Notes: a model not told the origin generated them from the sequence alone. 64,000 bases of DNA from Diphasiastrum complanatum (GCA_029204225.1 CM055102.1:25524922-25588921); one strand, 5' to 3'. Shown: positions 35,901 through 50,868, counted from the first letter of the stretch. Translations and numbers: made by a program.

Positions 35901-37682
35901 AAAAGTCTTCCTGGTGAGTACTAATTGCTAAGTTTAAGCAAATTAAATGTGTAGGCCTTCAGATAAACAAAGTCTATGACACACTTCGGCTTTCCAGATT
36001 CTTTTTGACAGAATTCAATCAAGTGAAGCTCCCATCGAGTTTTTGTATGACACTGTACTGTCTTCAGTTTTTGCTTAGTCCTGATAGAGGATTTGTCTCC
36101 AAAATCCAGCATCACTTCCCATGAGACTCTGTATGCAATGGATAACTCTGATCGGTTGACTTGTACTGAGCAGCGTGTGGTTGTAAAGAGTTTCGATGAT
36201 ATTTGTTAACGTGAATTTGAAGAAAGGTTTAAAGCTTTGTTCTATTTGGCTTTTTTCAAGAGCTGAAACCACATCACGTCAGAATGAGTTGGCCAAAGGT
36301 TCTGACGATGTTTTTAACTTGATCTCTTTTTCAATTTATGTGAAGCAATGCCCATCAACAAGATTTTTCGTCAACATTTCCCATTTTTTGCAGTTTTATG
36401 GATTTCTTTAATTTGAACTGACCAGTTATTTGTTAGATGATTGTTACTATCAAGGTGGTTGTTGCTTCCACTCTTTGATAAGTACAAACCTTGTCTCTGT
36501 GTAACCTGTTTTGCACGAAGTACAGTTCAAACCGTTTCAAGAATTGTTGTAAACTAGCAATTGGTTAAATTTTCAGGATATATCCCGTTTTACTTTCTTG
36601 CACATTTTGCAGACACCATTTTTGTACGAGTATACGAGGAAAGAATGGATCTATTGAGAACAGTAATTCTTGGTGCAGCTGGAACACCTTACCACGATGG
36701 CCTTTTTGTATTTGATATATACTTGCCTCCTGAGTATCCTAGTGTTCCTCCTGTAAGTGTCTAGTTGGAGCTTTTTCCAAACAGCTGCCCTGAGTGATTC
36801 ATCAAAATGTGTTGTGGTTATCTTCAGGATATTGTTATCTTTACTTTATAATCTTGGTCATACTTTATATCTTTGAAGTATCACTGCACCATAAAATAGT
36901 GAATGTGGCAATGAAGTCCAGATGTGGATTGTTTGCAACGGTTGCTAACATCAATACAAAATTTCAGGTCGCTTACTATCACTCCGGTGGTCTTCGGTTG
37001 AACCCCAATCTTTATGAGAATGGGAAGGTGTGTTTAAGCCTCCTAAATACATGGGCAGGGAAAGGTCTTGAAGTCTGGAACCCTGCAAGTTCTAGTATCC
37101 TTCAAGTACTTGTTTCAATTCAGGGGTTGGTACTGAATGCAAAGCCATACTTTAATGAGGCCGGCTACGACCGACAAGTTGGTACACCTGAAGGAGAAAA
37201 AAATTCTTTAGTCTACAACGAAAATTCGTTTTTGCTATCTTGCAAGTCCATGCTATACTTGCTTCGTCGACCTCCAAAGGTATTGTGCCAGTCATTAACT
37301 CATTGCTGTTAGATAGATTTTAATGGATTTTCACAAGTTGTGCAGTCACATATATGCCAAATGAACTGGTTCTTTGATGACCTGCTGCTGTATTTACATT
37401 TGGAGTGTGCTACTTGTCTTGCAGCATTTTGAGGAGCTGATTCAATATCACTTCAAAGCTCGGGGTTCACATATTCTCTTAGCCTGCAAAGCATACTTAT
37501 CTGGTGCACCGGTTGGTTCATTTGCAGATGCTCCCATCACCTCTCCTAAAGCTGGAAACGATTTTCAGAATAACAGCTCTGAAGGTTTCAAGCTGATGCT
37601 AGCCAAACTTGTTCCCAGGCTTGCTACTGCTTTTTCTGAAGCTGGTGCAATTTGTGAAGATTGTTACTACCATACAAGCTGA
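29933..37682 (+). CDS. UBC23: UBE2O-type E2 ubiquitin-conjugating enzyme (UBC23/PFU-like)
   Basis: Large hybrid E2/E3 of the plant PHO2/UBC23-25 family, related to animal UBE2O. Exons: 29933-31708, 34482-34640, 34894-35604, 35844-35913, 36613-36752, 36968-37279, 37425-37682, all GT/AG with matching phases, giving 1141 residues. Residues ~45-66 are Ser/acidic. Repeated beta-rich conserved regions follow (FLHGDVVASASDPLGQTG; GDYVIHNQWLGRVDEV; YPGLRVRSTSSSLFKGARWL). A basic patch RRKSRRCSVKREKRKSKKK lies before the middle. An acidic stretch in exon 2 ends ASWETVD. A hydrophobic stretch at ~706-722 is typical of the family. The UBC fold is at ~885-1045, with catalytic Cys974 in NGKVCLSLLNTW and LNPN in place of HPN. 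The N-terminus matches UBC23/PFU better than PHO2, but the paralogue assignment is from memory. Intron 1 holds TE fossils. Probably functional. Confidence 0.93.
31890..32110. repeat. Foldback-like repeat in UBC23 intron 1
   Basis: Arms rich in repeated GAACC/CCACGG/GGTTC words (left 31890-31970, right 32040-32110) pair imperfectly around an AT core of TTAAT repeats. GGTTCTTGGAACCGT occurs on the left and GATTCTTGGAACCGTGGG on the right. It looks like a decayed foldback MITE. No clear target duplication was seen. Confidence 0.5.
32207..33048 (+). mobile_element. Ty1/copia 3' end fossil in UBC23 intron 1
   Basis: 32207-32400 reads the RNase H end of copia pol (SKHIEIKYHYVKDKVLSQE, then VVDIFTKALLVENHF), in frame without stops. 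A polypurine tract AAGGGGAAG follows at 32416-32424, then a TGTTAGATTT LTR start at 32425. The LTR end is uncertain, possibly near 33048 (TGTTGACA). Within the LTR, palindromic GTCGAAATA..ATTTCGATC units repeat near 32523, 32592 and in part at 32629. Confidence 0.8.
33085..33480 (+). pseudogene. Gypsy gag/protease fossil in UBC23 intron 1
   Basis: Closely related to gypsy B at 14510-14940: [38 protein letters not shown] (last knuckle Cys replaced by Trp, one extra residue), then in another frame NAKGTSFKTLGNSS, CIDTAMFGPHNRIRMNGSVG and the protease start SFDDGFT. At least two frameshifts. No LTR adjoins it. Confidence 0.88.
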
Positions 37683-39545
37683 TGTTGTGGACTGGTCCCT
37701 TTCATTCTCCACATAATACCTGTATTCTAGTGAAGGAACTCTCAGTCCATGAAAATCTTGTTAGTCATGTTTCTTCCGTCCGATTATTGCACATATGTTT
37801 TGAGATGACACTGGTTACTGGGCAACTATGCGAATTCGATATTGTCAATGTTTTGAAAGTTTGGCAGTTGAATACCTTAGCCGAGACCCTATAGTACGCA
37901 TTACATTTGTGGTGATTTTTTGTCGAGTCCTAAGGTAAGTTTGTTTCAATCTCTATTTTTTCCTGTAAAAATTAGAAATTTCAGGCCTTTCAGGTAGACA
38001 TAAGTTTGGCTCTTTGCAGCCTATAGCCGTTCAACTGATCCCAATACATAAATATCATCGAGATCAAGCTGGTTTGTGGTAACAGCTAGTTCAAATGCAT
38101 GGGATATCCATGGAATATGCATGTTTTGTTTTACATCAATTAAATGACTGTTTAGTGTATGTGGAAATTTGTGCAGGTTCAGCAGTTGTCATATTAGTAT
38201 TTTGAGGTGTATGGCAAATGAAAGGAGAATTCTGAAAATAGCTTCCAAAGTACTGCTTATAATCTAGAGTATGCAACACTTGAACTTTAATCTTACATCC
38301 TGGTAAATGTGTGACCCAAAAAACTGATTCTATTTTAAGACTTTCTTTTCCTCATTAATTATTGTGTTTGGTTTTTCTGAAAATTAAGATATCATGTAGC
38401 AGGGAATAATTTGGGCTTGATGCTATCCACCGTTCGCAAGCATCCCAGTAGTGTAGCCTTCTTTTACTCATGTTAAACTCTATTTGTCTAGATGGACTTG
38501 TTTTGTTAGTTTTGCATCCTCTTCATTGAAAAGTTGACTTTTAACTAGTTCAGATTAAAAGTTACAAAGAACTATATCAATTCCACTTCAGATATGTTAT
38601 AACTATTTTTACTTCTTGTGTGTTTCATCTTCATTATAAGACTGGTGTAACTCTAGAGGCAAAAACAGAAAATCAAGTTCAAGAGGTATTATTGAGTTGC
38701 TTAGGCACTGGCTATAATCGATGAACAAAGAACAATCTCCTTCAAAGAGGTCACTAGTTACAACATGTGCCAAGCCTTACAAGCACTGTAGTTGGGTTCT
38801 CCCATGAATGCTCACTAAGCATCTCACTAATCAAACACTTATAAGTGAGAGGCCTTAATCCCTATTTGGAGTTTATTGGGAATTCATGAATGAACCTTTT
38901 AAGAAGTCCTAATAATCTGATCACCAAGGGAGATCGCACGTTGGAGGAAAATATTGCGCCCATTTGCTAGGTGCTCCTAAGTGTATGCCCTCAAGTATCT
39001 TGTCCTAAATATTTTTACACTTAAAAACATTGTTCTCGATGTTTGCTACATAAGAGACATGTGAAATGAAAACTAAATTGATGTAGCTATTGCAAATTAT
39101 AAACTAGAGAATTGCATAGGTTGGGGATGCTATCAAAGAAAGTTGATGTTGTTCACAAGCTACAAAAAGTGCATGTGCTAACAAACTGCTATGTGAAACA
39201 TATACATTGAAAAATGAAGCCCAACGTTAAATGAAAACATGAAGCTTTACCAAGGAAAATTGGTGATCCAAGAATGCCAATTGAGGGCATTATGATAAAT
39301 ATGCCTTTTGCAAGGTAGCTTGTAAGTGTGGATATACCAAGTTGTATTGCCCAAGATCAGATGACATGAAGATTGCCAAGACACCAACCATGTTATGACA
39401 ATTGTTGTAAGTGCATCAATAGGAATATGGTTGCATGTTGTGATTCCATAAATACCAACGAAGGGACTTTGGTGCCACATGCCAAGTGCCATGCAAGTTG
39501 GATGGACAAGTAACACTATTAATCATAAGCAGATATTGGTTAAGA
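37683..39545. other. 3' flank of UBC23-like gene and intergenic DNA
   Basis: The first few hundred bases are probably 3' untranslated. From about 38650 the sequence becomes a patchwork with repeated CCAAG/GTGCTA-type words but no identifiable TE protein or LTR pair. Confidence 0.4.
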
Positions 39546-40328
39546 CCATAGTTGCACTGAATCACGGTCCAAATTGCGGTCCAGAATCACGTTTCGGATT
39601 TTTTCTAGAAACGTTCAGAATCGTGTTTTTTGTTTTTTTGGGCATTATGGGTATCAGGTGAAAGCCCTAATTAAGAGCATTATTACTGTGTAGTTTGTCG
39701 AATGTTTCGGGTACAAGATGGTCCAGTTTAGGTGCATTAATCCATGTTGGGTTCTGTCAAGGATAAAAATTCAAAACTAACCTCTAGCCTGTTCGTTACG
39801 ATCACAGATGGTTCAAGTAGGACAAAGACAGAGAACCATGAGGGCAATTGTACCTCGTTTTTTTGCTTCGGGGGGCGTTGCCCCCCAATCCCCCGGCCAT
39901 GGGGCCAGCCCCCCCCGGCAACAGTAGCAAGGGGGGGCGCTGCCCCCCCCCCCCCCCCCCCCCCCGCACCCCCCGCAGATAAAAATGGGGTCCAAATGCG
40001 CGTCGATAAGGGCCCAATATTTATGCCCCCAACTATATGCACATTGCACTCACATCTCCAGTATTTCAAATGATTGTAGAAGTGATCATCATCCATAGAT
40101 AGCCCAAAGTTCAAACTGTAGCATTAACAATTACTGAGAACCAGAGCAAATCTACTGCACTTTTGGGAGGCGAAACACTGGTTTGACCATTGCTCCCCTA
40201 AAAAAATTTCAGCCATAAGACATTTTTCCAATTTTTTGGTTGCTTTAAATTTCTTTTTTGCATGTTTCGTGGTTCGAAGCACGATTCGTAGAATCGCGGT
40301 TCGCGAATCGCGTTTCGCTGCAACTATG
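39546..40328. mobile_element. Non-autonomous TIR DNA transposon (MITE-like)
   Basis: The ends are inverted copies of CCATAGTTGCA followed by related GAATC/CGGT/CGTTTCG-rich subterminal words. The flanks share GTTAAGA (39539-39545 and 40329-40335), a 7-8 bp target duplication as for hAT-type elements. There is no transposase. The centre (39865-39975) is a G/C palindrome made of GGGGGGCGTTGCCCCCC-like units plus a poly-C run. Confidence 0.7.
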
Positions 40329-40987
40329 GTTAAGAGCACACAATAAGAATGTAAGAATACCACCATCCTTTGACCACATTACTATGACCAAATAAGAGTG
40401 TTGGAGAAGAACGTTCATACCACTATAGCTATCTTCCCACATGGTGAATTGGTGTATTGTGCTTGACCTAGATTCAAATTTCACAAGTTGATATCATCAA
40501 GAAGCATACCACCATAGAGTTCGAAAAGGTTAATGATCATTAAGAACAAGAAGAATCCAACTTGGCAAAACAAATGCCATCAAAAGAAGAGCATTGTTGT
40601 TGTGAATAGATATTGTTGCTATACATAGGAACCAAGAAGCAACATACCATGCCAATAAGTAAAGCTAGAGCAAAACACCACCACAATGTTGCAACATATA
40701 AGATCCCAAGCCACTCCGTTTGATATACAAAAGTGTCACATGAAAGGATTAGTATGAACGTTAAGAAGATCAACTTTGCAACACAGTAACTTCGCTTTGA
40801 AGTTTTTATATGAAACTTTGGGCCCCTTTCAACTATTCAAAATGAGGATTATTAAATAAGTTGAAGGCCAATTTGAACTTCAGGCCCATTTAATTCTTCA
40901 CAACCCAATTCTCCCACAATCCAACAGTTGGGGTTGATCCAATGGCCCACAATGCACGATTTCCTAGTCGTTGATCCTTTTGTCACA

Positions 40988-41145
40988 TGATCTGACTTTT
41001 ATCATTGAATATGTGCACTGAGTTGGACTCTTGCATGTGCTAACCACCTAAAAGTATGCTCTTCTCGCATTGCAAGCTCTTGATCTGATTTTTATTGTTG
41101 AATATGTGCACCGAGTTGCACTCTTGCATGTGCTGAACACCTAAA
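40988..41145. repeat. Direct duplication
   Basis: Two copies of about 65 bp (40988-41053 and 41081-41145) begin TGATCTGA and share ATATGTGCAC.GAGTTG.AC and CTCTTGCATGTGCT. The offset is 93 bp. Confidence 0.8.
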
Positions 41146-41559
41146 ATATGATGACATATGGTTGATTGTACGCTTTCTTTACTAGCCATAAGCAGATATT
41201 TCGTTTCATATGTAAATACACACTGATTGGCATTGCTTTTTTTGATGCTACCATCATTATGGCAAAAACTAGACTCGAACTCACTATTTATCACTCTTTG
41301 AAGGAAACGTCTCTCGTAACAAATATGACTTCCTCACAGGATGCGTACACGACATCTATTCAGGTTAGTGTTGCAATACTTTATTTGGTTCACTGGTTTA
41401 CAATGCGGTGATGGTGTATACACAAAGAGTAGTGTACAAAGACGAATGGTGGTAACACAAATTATAGGAAAACGTTCCGTTTATACCTATAGTAGGCTAA
41501 AGTAGACTACTTTACTAGTTTCGTTTGTTCTTCAAAGTAAACATGCCTAGATAACTAAG

Positions 41560-44500
41560 GCTACACACATGATGACTTTTAAGTTTCTCTTCCCATTAAT
41601 AATGGCTAAAAACGATAACACAAGTATTGATAACCTAAGCGCCCTTAATGTACATGGATTTGTGCAAGGAATCGCTACACTCGTATGGATTGGTATGGCA
41701 TGGATTTGCCCTAATCCTATTGCAAGTGTTAGGGTAAAATACTTGGCCGAGTGTAACCACGTGCAGGTATTATTTTATTGTTTCCAAAAACACGATCGAT
41801 ATTAAAAATGAATGAAACAGAGCGATAGCTGGTGGCGGACTCTTGGAAAGGATGGATATGCTCAAGAGTTACGATAATGGTGCTTTACCTACGATAGGTT
41901 CAGGTATTGGTATGGCATGGATTTGCTTGTTTGTGAACTGCAATCTATTTAACCCAGTTATTTTTTCAAGTACTTGTGCTTCAATTCTAAAAATAGATAT
42001 GGACTAGTACCATAAAACTGATCAGAATGGCAGAATGCCCTGATATGGGATGGCCTATCACTATTAATCATTTTGAATAGGGAAGATTGGACTACATTTT
42101 TACATAAAATATTGTTAAGCTGCTAAACTTATTTTGTACATGGATAACGACTGACATTTAGCGTTGACACATGTCTTCCTCACTATGCTAGCTTGTGCAG
42201 TTTTGTGTGGTGGGATGGTGACAGGTACCAAAGGATGTCTTGAAATAGGTTTCGCTTTGCGGTACTTTTTTTCTAAGTACTGTATGCTTTCAACTATGTT
42301 TTACCTTGTTGGTTTATGAATAAAGATTTCAAAAGGTTTGGTCTTGCTTTTGCAAGAGGAGCTATGTTTCGTTAATCTCTCTCTATGCATCCTTGTGCTG
42401 TAAATCCGACTATCCTTTGGTCGGGATAATATCAAACCTTTACCTTACGTGGATTCATAGGCTAACAAAGGCTTTTTTTCATGGTTTAGTCCTCAGGTTG
42501 GTTTCAAGATGCTGTTGATCTTGGTTATGGGGAGCCCCTTCCTTCCCCTAACCTACTCCTTCCATTCCCGATACACCCCTCTCTCCACACCCTCTTGTCT
42601 TTTTAGATGAGTTGGATAAAAATAGCACTTCACAACTTGAAATCTTTTCACAAGACATCTATGATATCGGAGATCAATCTACCCATGGTCCCTAGCCGCA
42701 CTATTGAGTTCAAATATGCTCGTACGACTTTTAAACTTTGGAGCGTACCCGTTGTGAAATTTCTTGCTCCCTTACCAATTGAACTCTGGATCTTACTTGC
42801 AAATCTGACTGAAAAAAAAGTACAAACCTGCAAAGTTGCCGCTCTGAACAAGAACACCTCACTTGAGACTCCCGTAGCCTTTGACAACATTATTCGCATG
42901 AACTTGTTCGAACTTTCTCGATGCCCTTATGAGCAAACCTGGGCTCGAGTTCGTGGACACTTTGACACCGGTTTCTAGTAGAATGAATATGCACCAAGCC
43001 AGAATCTGATCTTTCTTCAAATGTAGATGTGGTGACAAATGCAAGAATAATTTCTCTATAGTCTAGTTCAATCATGCCGTCTGGTTCATGATGAACAATC
43101 TGAGTAAATTCTTCCCTGGTGCATCCTTTCAGAATCAAATGAATGCCTTCTTCCTTTGGCTACACAAGCCCACTAGAGATGTTGTCAAATCGCACCTCAC
43201 TTTCCTCTTTATACGCAAACACATGATTGATGCATCTATAGAGCTTGCTGCACACCCTTCTGCCAAACTCCTTGCCAACCTGGGAGATGCCGTAAACATC
43301 AGAGAGATTGAATGCCTCCTCAAAAGACCAAGTTTTTCTACCCTCCAAGATAAATTCTTCCAAAGCTCAAACAAAAGTACTAGTACTTACAACCTAAACA
43401 ATCCAAGTTCGGTGGTTTCTGGACAAAATATGGGAAAAAGAAAGAAGCTTACATGATACAAAGGAAAGGAAGCACAAGGCAGTGGTACAAAAGAAGACTT
43501 ACCGGTTAAAAGATGGAACTTTTGTAGGGATTGACTGGCTCACAGGATGACGAAGTTTTGGACAGAAGAACTCTCACTAGGAATACGAGGGATCACACGC
43601 ACAAGGACAAGGCAAAGATCTTTTTACATTTATGCTACTGTAATAGGATATTTGAGAGCATTCATGTGAGACACTTTTATGCTCACATTTTATTACATAT
43701 CTTTGGCCTTATAGACAAGTCCTTTCATGATATTGTGTTTGCTTGGTCATACATGCCTAACATCTAAAGTGAATGGTACTTTCCGTTTGATGTAAACTGC
43801 AATTTTGAAAGTGAAAATCTACCTTTATGCTCTTGCTCTTCGATGAAACATTTCAAAAATTTCATTTCGGAAAAATTTGGTCATGTTCTAACAACAAATA
43901 GCAATATAATTAGAAATAAGTACCTTAAACAATCTATAGACAAAGGTTGTAATCATATCACTTTGCAACATACATGCATATACAATGTTGCTAATGAACT
44001 ATATGATGGATGGATCAAATTTATGAAACTTCTACCTATGTATGCAATGATGGACGAAGACACAATTTTAAAACACACTGATATTTGTAGACTTGCCGCT
44101 ATAGAGTTTTTAAAAGAAAAGAAATGGATTCAAGGGAATACTGTAACACTACAAAAAAAGATTGATGCCAATGATGAAAGACAATGGCTAAACAAACATC
44201 TATATGTCAATGATGTTGATAGCGCGCACCATAATCCATGTTTCATTTGTATTCATCTTGTCCGAATGCTTGCGATTGACAAACTTGATAGTCAAGACTT
44301 TGAACCTTTTCCTGACAAATTAAATAATTATGTTCAGAACTCTCTAGAACATATAAATGTAACTATGGAAAATATAATACCCGATGACTTCAGCCCATGA
44401 GTGCTATTTTTCTGGACTCGCTAAATTCCCAACACGGGTTCTTAGTATGCTGCATTCTTTCATCATGGAAGGATCAGGCCTTAAGGTAAAAACATACAAG

Positions 44501-45578
44501 ATGGGGATACAACTTTACTTTGGCAATGTGACTCCTCTATCGACTTCTATCTCAACTTACCCAAGGACATTTACTGCATAAAAACCGCGAACATCTCTAA
44601 ACGCTACAAAAATATATCTCTGAACGGGGACCGGATGGTCTTAAAATGGTCATGAACAAACTGATCATGCTTGCCTTCAAGTTTACTAAGGGAAAAACTC
44701 TTGGTTATAAGTGGATGTCAAGAGTCAAAGATTTTCAATGGACTTGGAACAAGAAAAATTCGGAAGAATGGAATACTATTGACATGTAGACTATATGTGC
44801 ATGGAATTCCATGCTGATAGATAATTGCATTCTCAGACTTGGAAATCACACTTGGAGACAAATCCGAGGGATTCCCATGGGTTTCTCATGCTCACCATTA
44901 TGGTGCAACTGGTATCTCTCATATTTTGAAATGCGGTTTATTAAAAGGTTAGCAAAACTGAAACAAATAAAATTTATGAATGATTTCAATTTTTCGTTTA
45001 GATATATTGATGACATTTGCTTTATCAACAACCCCCTTATCAAAAAATTCCTTGACAAAGCACAATCCAAAATGTCAGATAACCCTTTTTGGATCTATCC
45101 TTTGGAGTACCTTGATATTGATGAAAGCAACACGAACAACAATATGGTAAACTTCTTGAATATCACCATCTCTTTGGACCCAATAAATGGTGTTGTACTT
45201 CTTTCTAAATATGACAAAAGAAGAGATTTGCCCTTCCGTTGTTTACAATACATACACTTGGCCTCCAATAGACCGGTTTACAACTCTTATAAGGTCATTG
45301 TATCCCAGGTGATTGTAGCTATGTATTGCTATAATAAACAACAATCGTTTTTGAAAGAAGTTAAGACTCTAGTTGAAGCGTTTCAAAAGAACGGCTTTAT
45401 GAAAGACAAATTGTGTTTGATCATAGACAAACTACTTACGCAAGAAACTTTTCCTGGACTATCTTTTGATTTGCCTACAAATATTTATACCTTTGTGGTG
45501 GGCAGTTAGCTTTCCCTTAGGGGAGAGCTAGCTTCCCCCTGCGGGATTCACTGATGCGGGTTTGGTTGGTGGGTTCTC
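41560..45578 (+). mobile_element. Penelope-like element, copy 1 (5' truncated)
   Basis: From about 41.6 kb this block is collinear with 50.8-55.3 kb: GCATGGAT..TGC hairpins, then TGGGATGGTG.CAGGTA, GGTTTCAAGATGCTG, and finally the RT frames. The 5'-most ~1.4 kb of copy 2 is missing, so the left border is approximate. The 3' end carries a hairpin at 45507-45530 and terminates GGTTGGTGGGTTCTC, exactly as copy 2 does. The (CT)n that should follow now lies at 46767, separated by a later LTR-element insertion. Confidence 0.72.
42607..45509 (+). pseudogene. Penelope-like reverse transcriptase, copy 1
   Basis: Pieces in order: an unknown N-terminal domain (42640-42978; TIEFKYARTTFKLWSVP), a CxC segment KCRCGDKCKNN (about 43018-43050), a helical linker ending RDVVKSHLTFLFIRKHM, the segment FLHLCYCNRIFESIHV, then the RT. 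The RT shows GCNHITLQHT, ELYDGWIKFMKLLP, a deletion near 44398 that removes the finger motif seen in copy 2, motif A as ANISKRYKNISL (catalytic Asp to Asn), motif B GIPMGFSCSP, motif C FRYIDDICFINN, then IYPLEYLDI and HLASNRPVYNSYKVIVS. The YIDD box and the layout after it (NN, IYP, FLN) resemble the Penelope-like/TERT lineage, especially its deep N-terminal-endonuclease branch. No GIY-YIG motif was found. It is inactive through stops, frameshifts and the motif A change. Confidence 0.72.
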
Positions 45579-47384
<1,806 letters not shown>

Positions 47385-48501
47385 ATCCACCAACTACAAT
47401 ATCCATATCCATATCCATGCTACAAGGTAAGGTTTGTAACTTAAGAAGCTTGAATCCTTTTGTTTGCGGTTACCTTTACATGATTTCACTTTACTCTGAA
47501 TTTGTTTACTACTGTTCATGTTCTTCAGCGTCTACAAACATGTAGTTTCACAAAAGGTACTGCCAGATTCCAATTGAAGATAGAAACAGATTCATTTGTC
47601 TTTCACCTTTCTTATCATCAATTTGGCTTCCTTGTTTATTTGAAGAAAAATATTGTGTTTGCAGAGTTTAGGAAATGAACAAATCAAATTGACTCTTGTG
47701 AGAAGATCTAATCGGATTAGGCATCAATCTTTCTCTCCAAGCAACAGGGCTCTAAAATCACCAGATTTTTAAAAACAATGAGCTCAGACTGCAAACTCAG
47801 ACCAAGTTATGTTGTTGTGGTTAGCTTTCAGCCAGCAAATATTGGGTGGGTATGGCTTCCCAAAGCAAAGATTAGAGAATCCTACTGGAAAGACGTCCAG
47901 TATCTTCACAATTTTTATTACCTTAGAGATAGAAACACATTATTCCTGCGGTTTGTATCTTGCTTTAGAGAAGAAAAGCTCTTATTTGAGAACATTTTTA
48001 TCCTAAGGATGTGATAAGTCCTCCTGTAGTTTGTATTCTCTAGCCTTTTAAGATGAAGAGATTCGCGTAAGAATTTTTTGTTAGATTTTGAATGGTATAT
48101 GTTTTGGTGGTGTCATTGTTTTCCCTCTGAACACAGATCTTCCCTGTCATAGATTTCTCACAAATAACAGATTTTACTTGTCTGACACATTCCTTCATGA
48201 AGAAGCAATTTTTTATAAAGTGTTTCTTCCTCTGAACTGAAATTATACATGTGGATTGCATGAAAAATGATTGCTGCAAGTGCAAGCTCCTAGAAAAAGA
48301 ACCAATGCAACGAACTCTTAAGATATTTGAACGAGCATTCACAAATAAATCCGGATTGGAGATCCACCAACTGCAATATCCATATCCATATCCATGCTAC
48401 AAGGTAAGGTTTGTAACTTAAGAATCTTTTGTTTACAATTACCTTTACATGATTTCACTCTACTCTGAATTTGTTTACTACTGTTCACATTCTTCAGCGT
48501 C
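47385..48501 (+). repeat. Duplicated exon-intron-like unit
   Basis: A ~145-bp sequence occurs at 47385-47531 and 48362-48501 in the same orientation. Both copies contain ATCCATATCCATATCCATGC, a perfect donor-like ACAAG/GTAAGG and a 3' acceptor-like TTCTTCAG/CGTC about 100 bp later. The DNA between them (47540-48360) has one 78-codon frame (47778-48014) of unknown meaning. It could be a duplicated non-coding first exon of an unseen gene or just a repeat. Confidence 0.5.
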
Positions 48502-48689
48502 GTCAAGGAAGGAGGATTTCAGATTGTCCTCTTTCCATTCACTTACATGCTTCCTTAGCGGCCGCTTTGGCGAATCCATGATCTATCAATCACGAGGGAG
48601 CTTCACCAGGCAAGGAAGCCCATTGGTCTTCACCACCATCGCAGCTGAGGGTGCTCATGGCTGAGCTACTGAGGCTGATCCCATTTTGA

Positions 48690-49478
<789 letters not shown>

Positions 49479-49856
49479 GGAATCTTCTTTATCAAAAGTT
49501 ACCACACTTGATCATGCTATAAACAAACATATATGATTTGAGGGTCCTAAACCTTTTTTGCCAACCCAACCTCTTTTGATACTTTTCAAAAATATTTTCC
49601 CACCAAGTTTGGCTGAAAGGGAGCTTCCACGATACTTCCTACGGAACCACTATATGTAGCCTGTTCTCGAAAAAGGATTTTCTACTATAGGGTGAGAAGA
49701 AGCTTGGAAGAGATGGCGCCCTCCCTGGCTTGAAGTTATTTGCTTTAACTCAACGGTATGTGGTTATGCTCGTTTCATGTATTTGCATTCATCTCTTGTA
49801 TACTTATGAAGGTTATCAAGCATTCTAGATGATAAATAGGAAGGTATGAATCCGTT

Positions 49857-50180
49857 GTCCAGTGATGGATCAGTGAGAGTTCATACAACATTTTTTTGGC
49901 ATGATATTTCCTTCAGATACTATCCGTTGTCCAGCGATGAAGCTTACTCAAATATGGAGAAGCTTGTTGAAGATTGACGTGTTGCTGTCCAGCAATGGAC
50001 CTGCAGCGATCTATCTTGAGCAAGATAATAAAAAAGTTGATATATATGGTAAGCTGTCCAACGATGGACCAGCGATGAACCAATACTTCCTTCCACATAC
50101 TTCATAAAGCATGATAATGATAGTTATGCATCACATATGGTAGGTTGAGACAAAAGCTTCATAATGACCAGCGATGAAGC
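49857..50180 (+). other. Repeated GTCCA hairpins with GNRA-type loops
   Basis: Five sites carry GTCCA + four-base loop + TGGAC or a decayed version: 49857 (loop GTGA, closing TGGAT), 49929 (loop GCGA, stem broken), 49987 (loop GCAA, perfect), 50056 (loop ACGA, perfect stem) and 50167 (ACCA, loop GCGA, broken). Spacing is about 58-110 bases. CAGCGATGAA-type words follow several of them. Confidence 0.6.
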
Positions 50181-50868
50181 ACTTCCTATCTCATGAATGG
50201 TTGTATGGATTCGAACTCCGTATCATAGATATGAATGGATGATAGTTTGGGTTGATAACTACAGTTTACAGTATACTTTTCTATCCTTCAAAGGATAGCA
50301 TGAATGTATGGTTGTTCCATAAGTAACCAAGGGCTGAGTATGATTAGTATACCTCATGCTATAACCGGTCTCATTAGCATACTTGTGAATGACTGCTATT
50401 TCAAAGGGAATACTACTGTGTGTAAGCACTAACAAATAAAACTTGCGCTCTCTGTAGCATCAAATATTACTATTATCTTCATTTTTGATTAGGTTCGGTT
50501 TCGAACCATAAAGCTATAAGCGTTTGCACAGGTTTGCACATTAAACCATTTGCTTCATATTTATTTAAACAATGAATGGTAGGCTCTCCTTAAAGTACTT
50601 ACTATTGCTTTCACAATGGCTGACAATAACGTTATGAACGGTTTAAGACTAAGGAAGGCAAGAGCACTCACACAAGAAACCACTGCTACAATCATCTAGG
50701 TAAGATTTTTCCGAACAGTTTTTAGATTTTGCAAGCATCACCTATGCTCGAAAGGTAAGGTGTCTTTTCACGGTTCGACTATATCACTTCATATGTAATG
50801 TAATTTTTCTGCGTTTAATGACACCCACGGTGTCCCAAAGCAAGGTTTCTCCTCAAATTATCTTGGAC

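Noticed and set aside
49857-50180. Hammerhead ribozyme in the Penelope-like element
   Set aside because: GATGA words occur, but the CTGANGA, GAAA and NUH core could not be assembled in order with paired stems.
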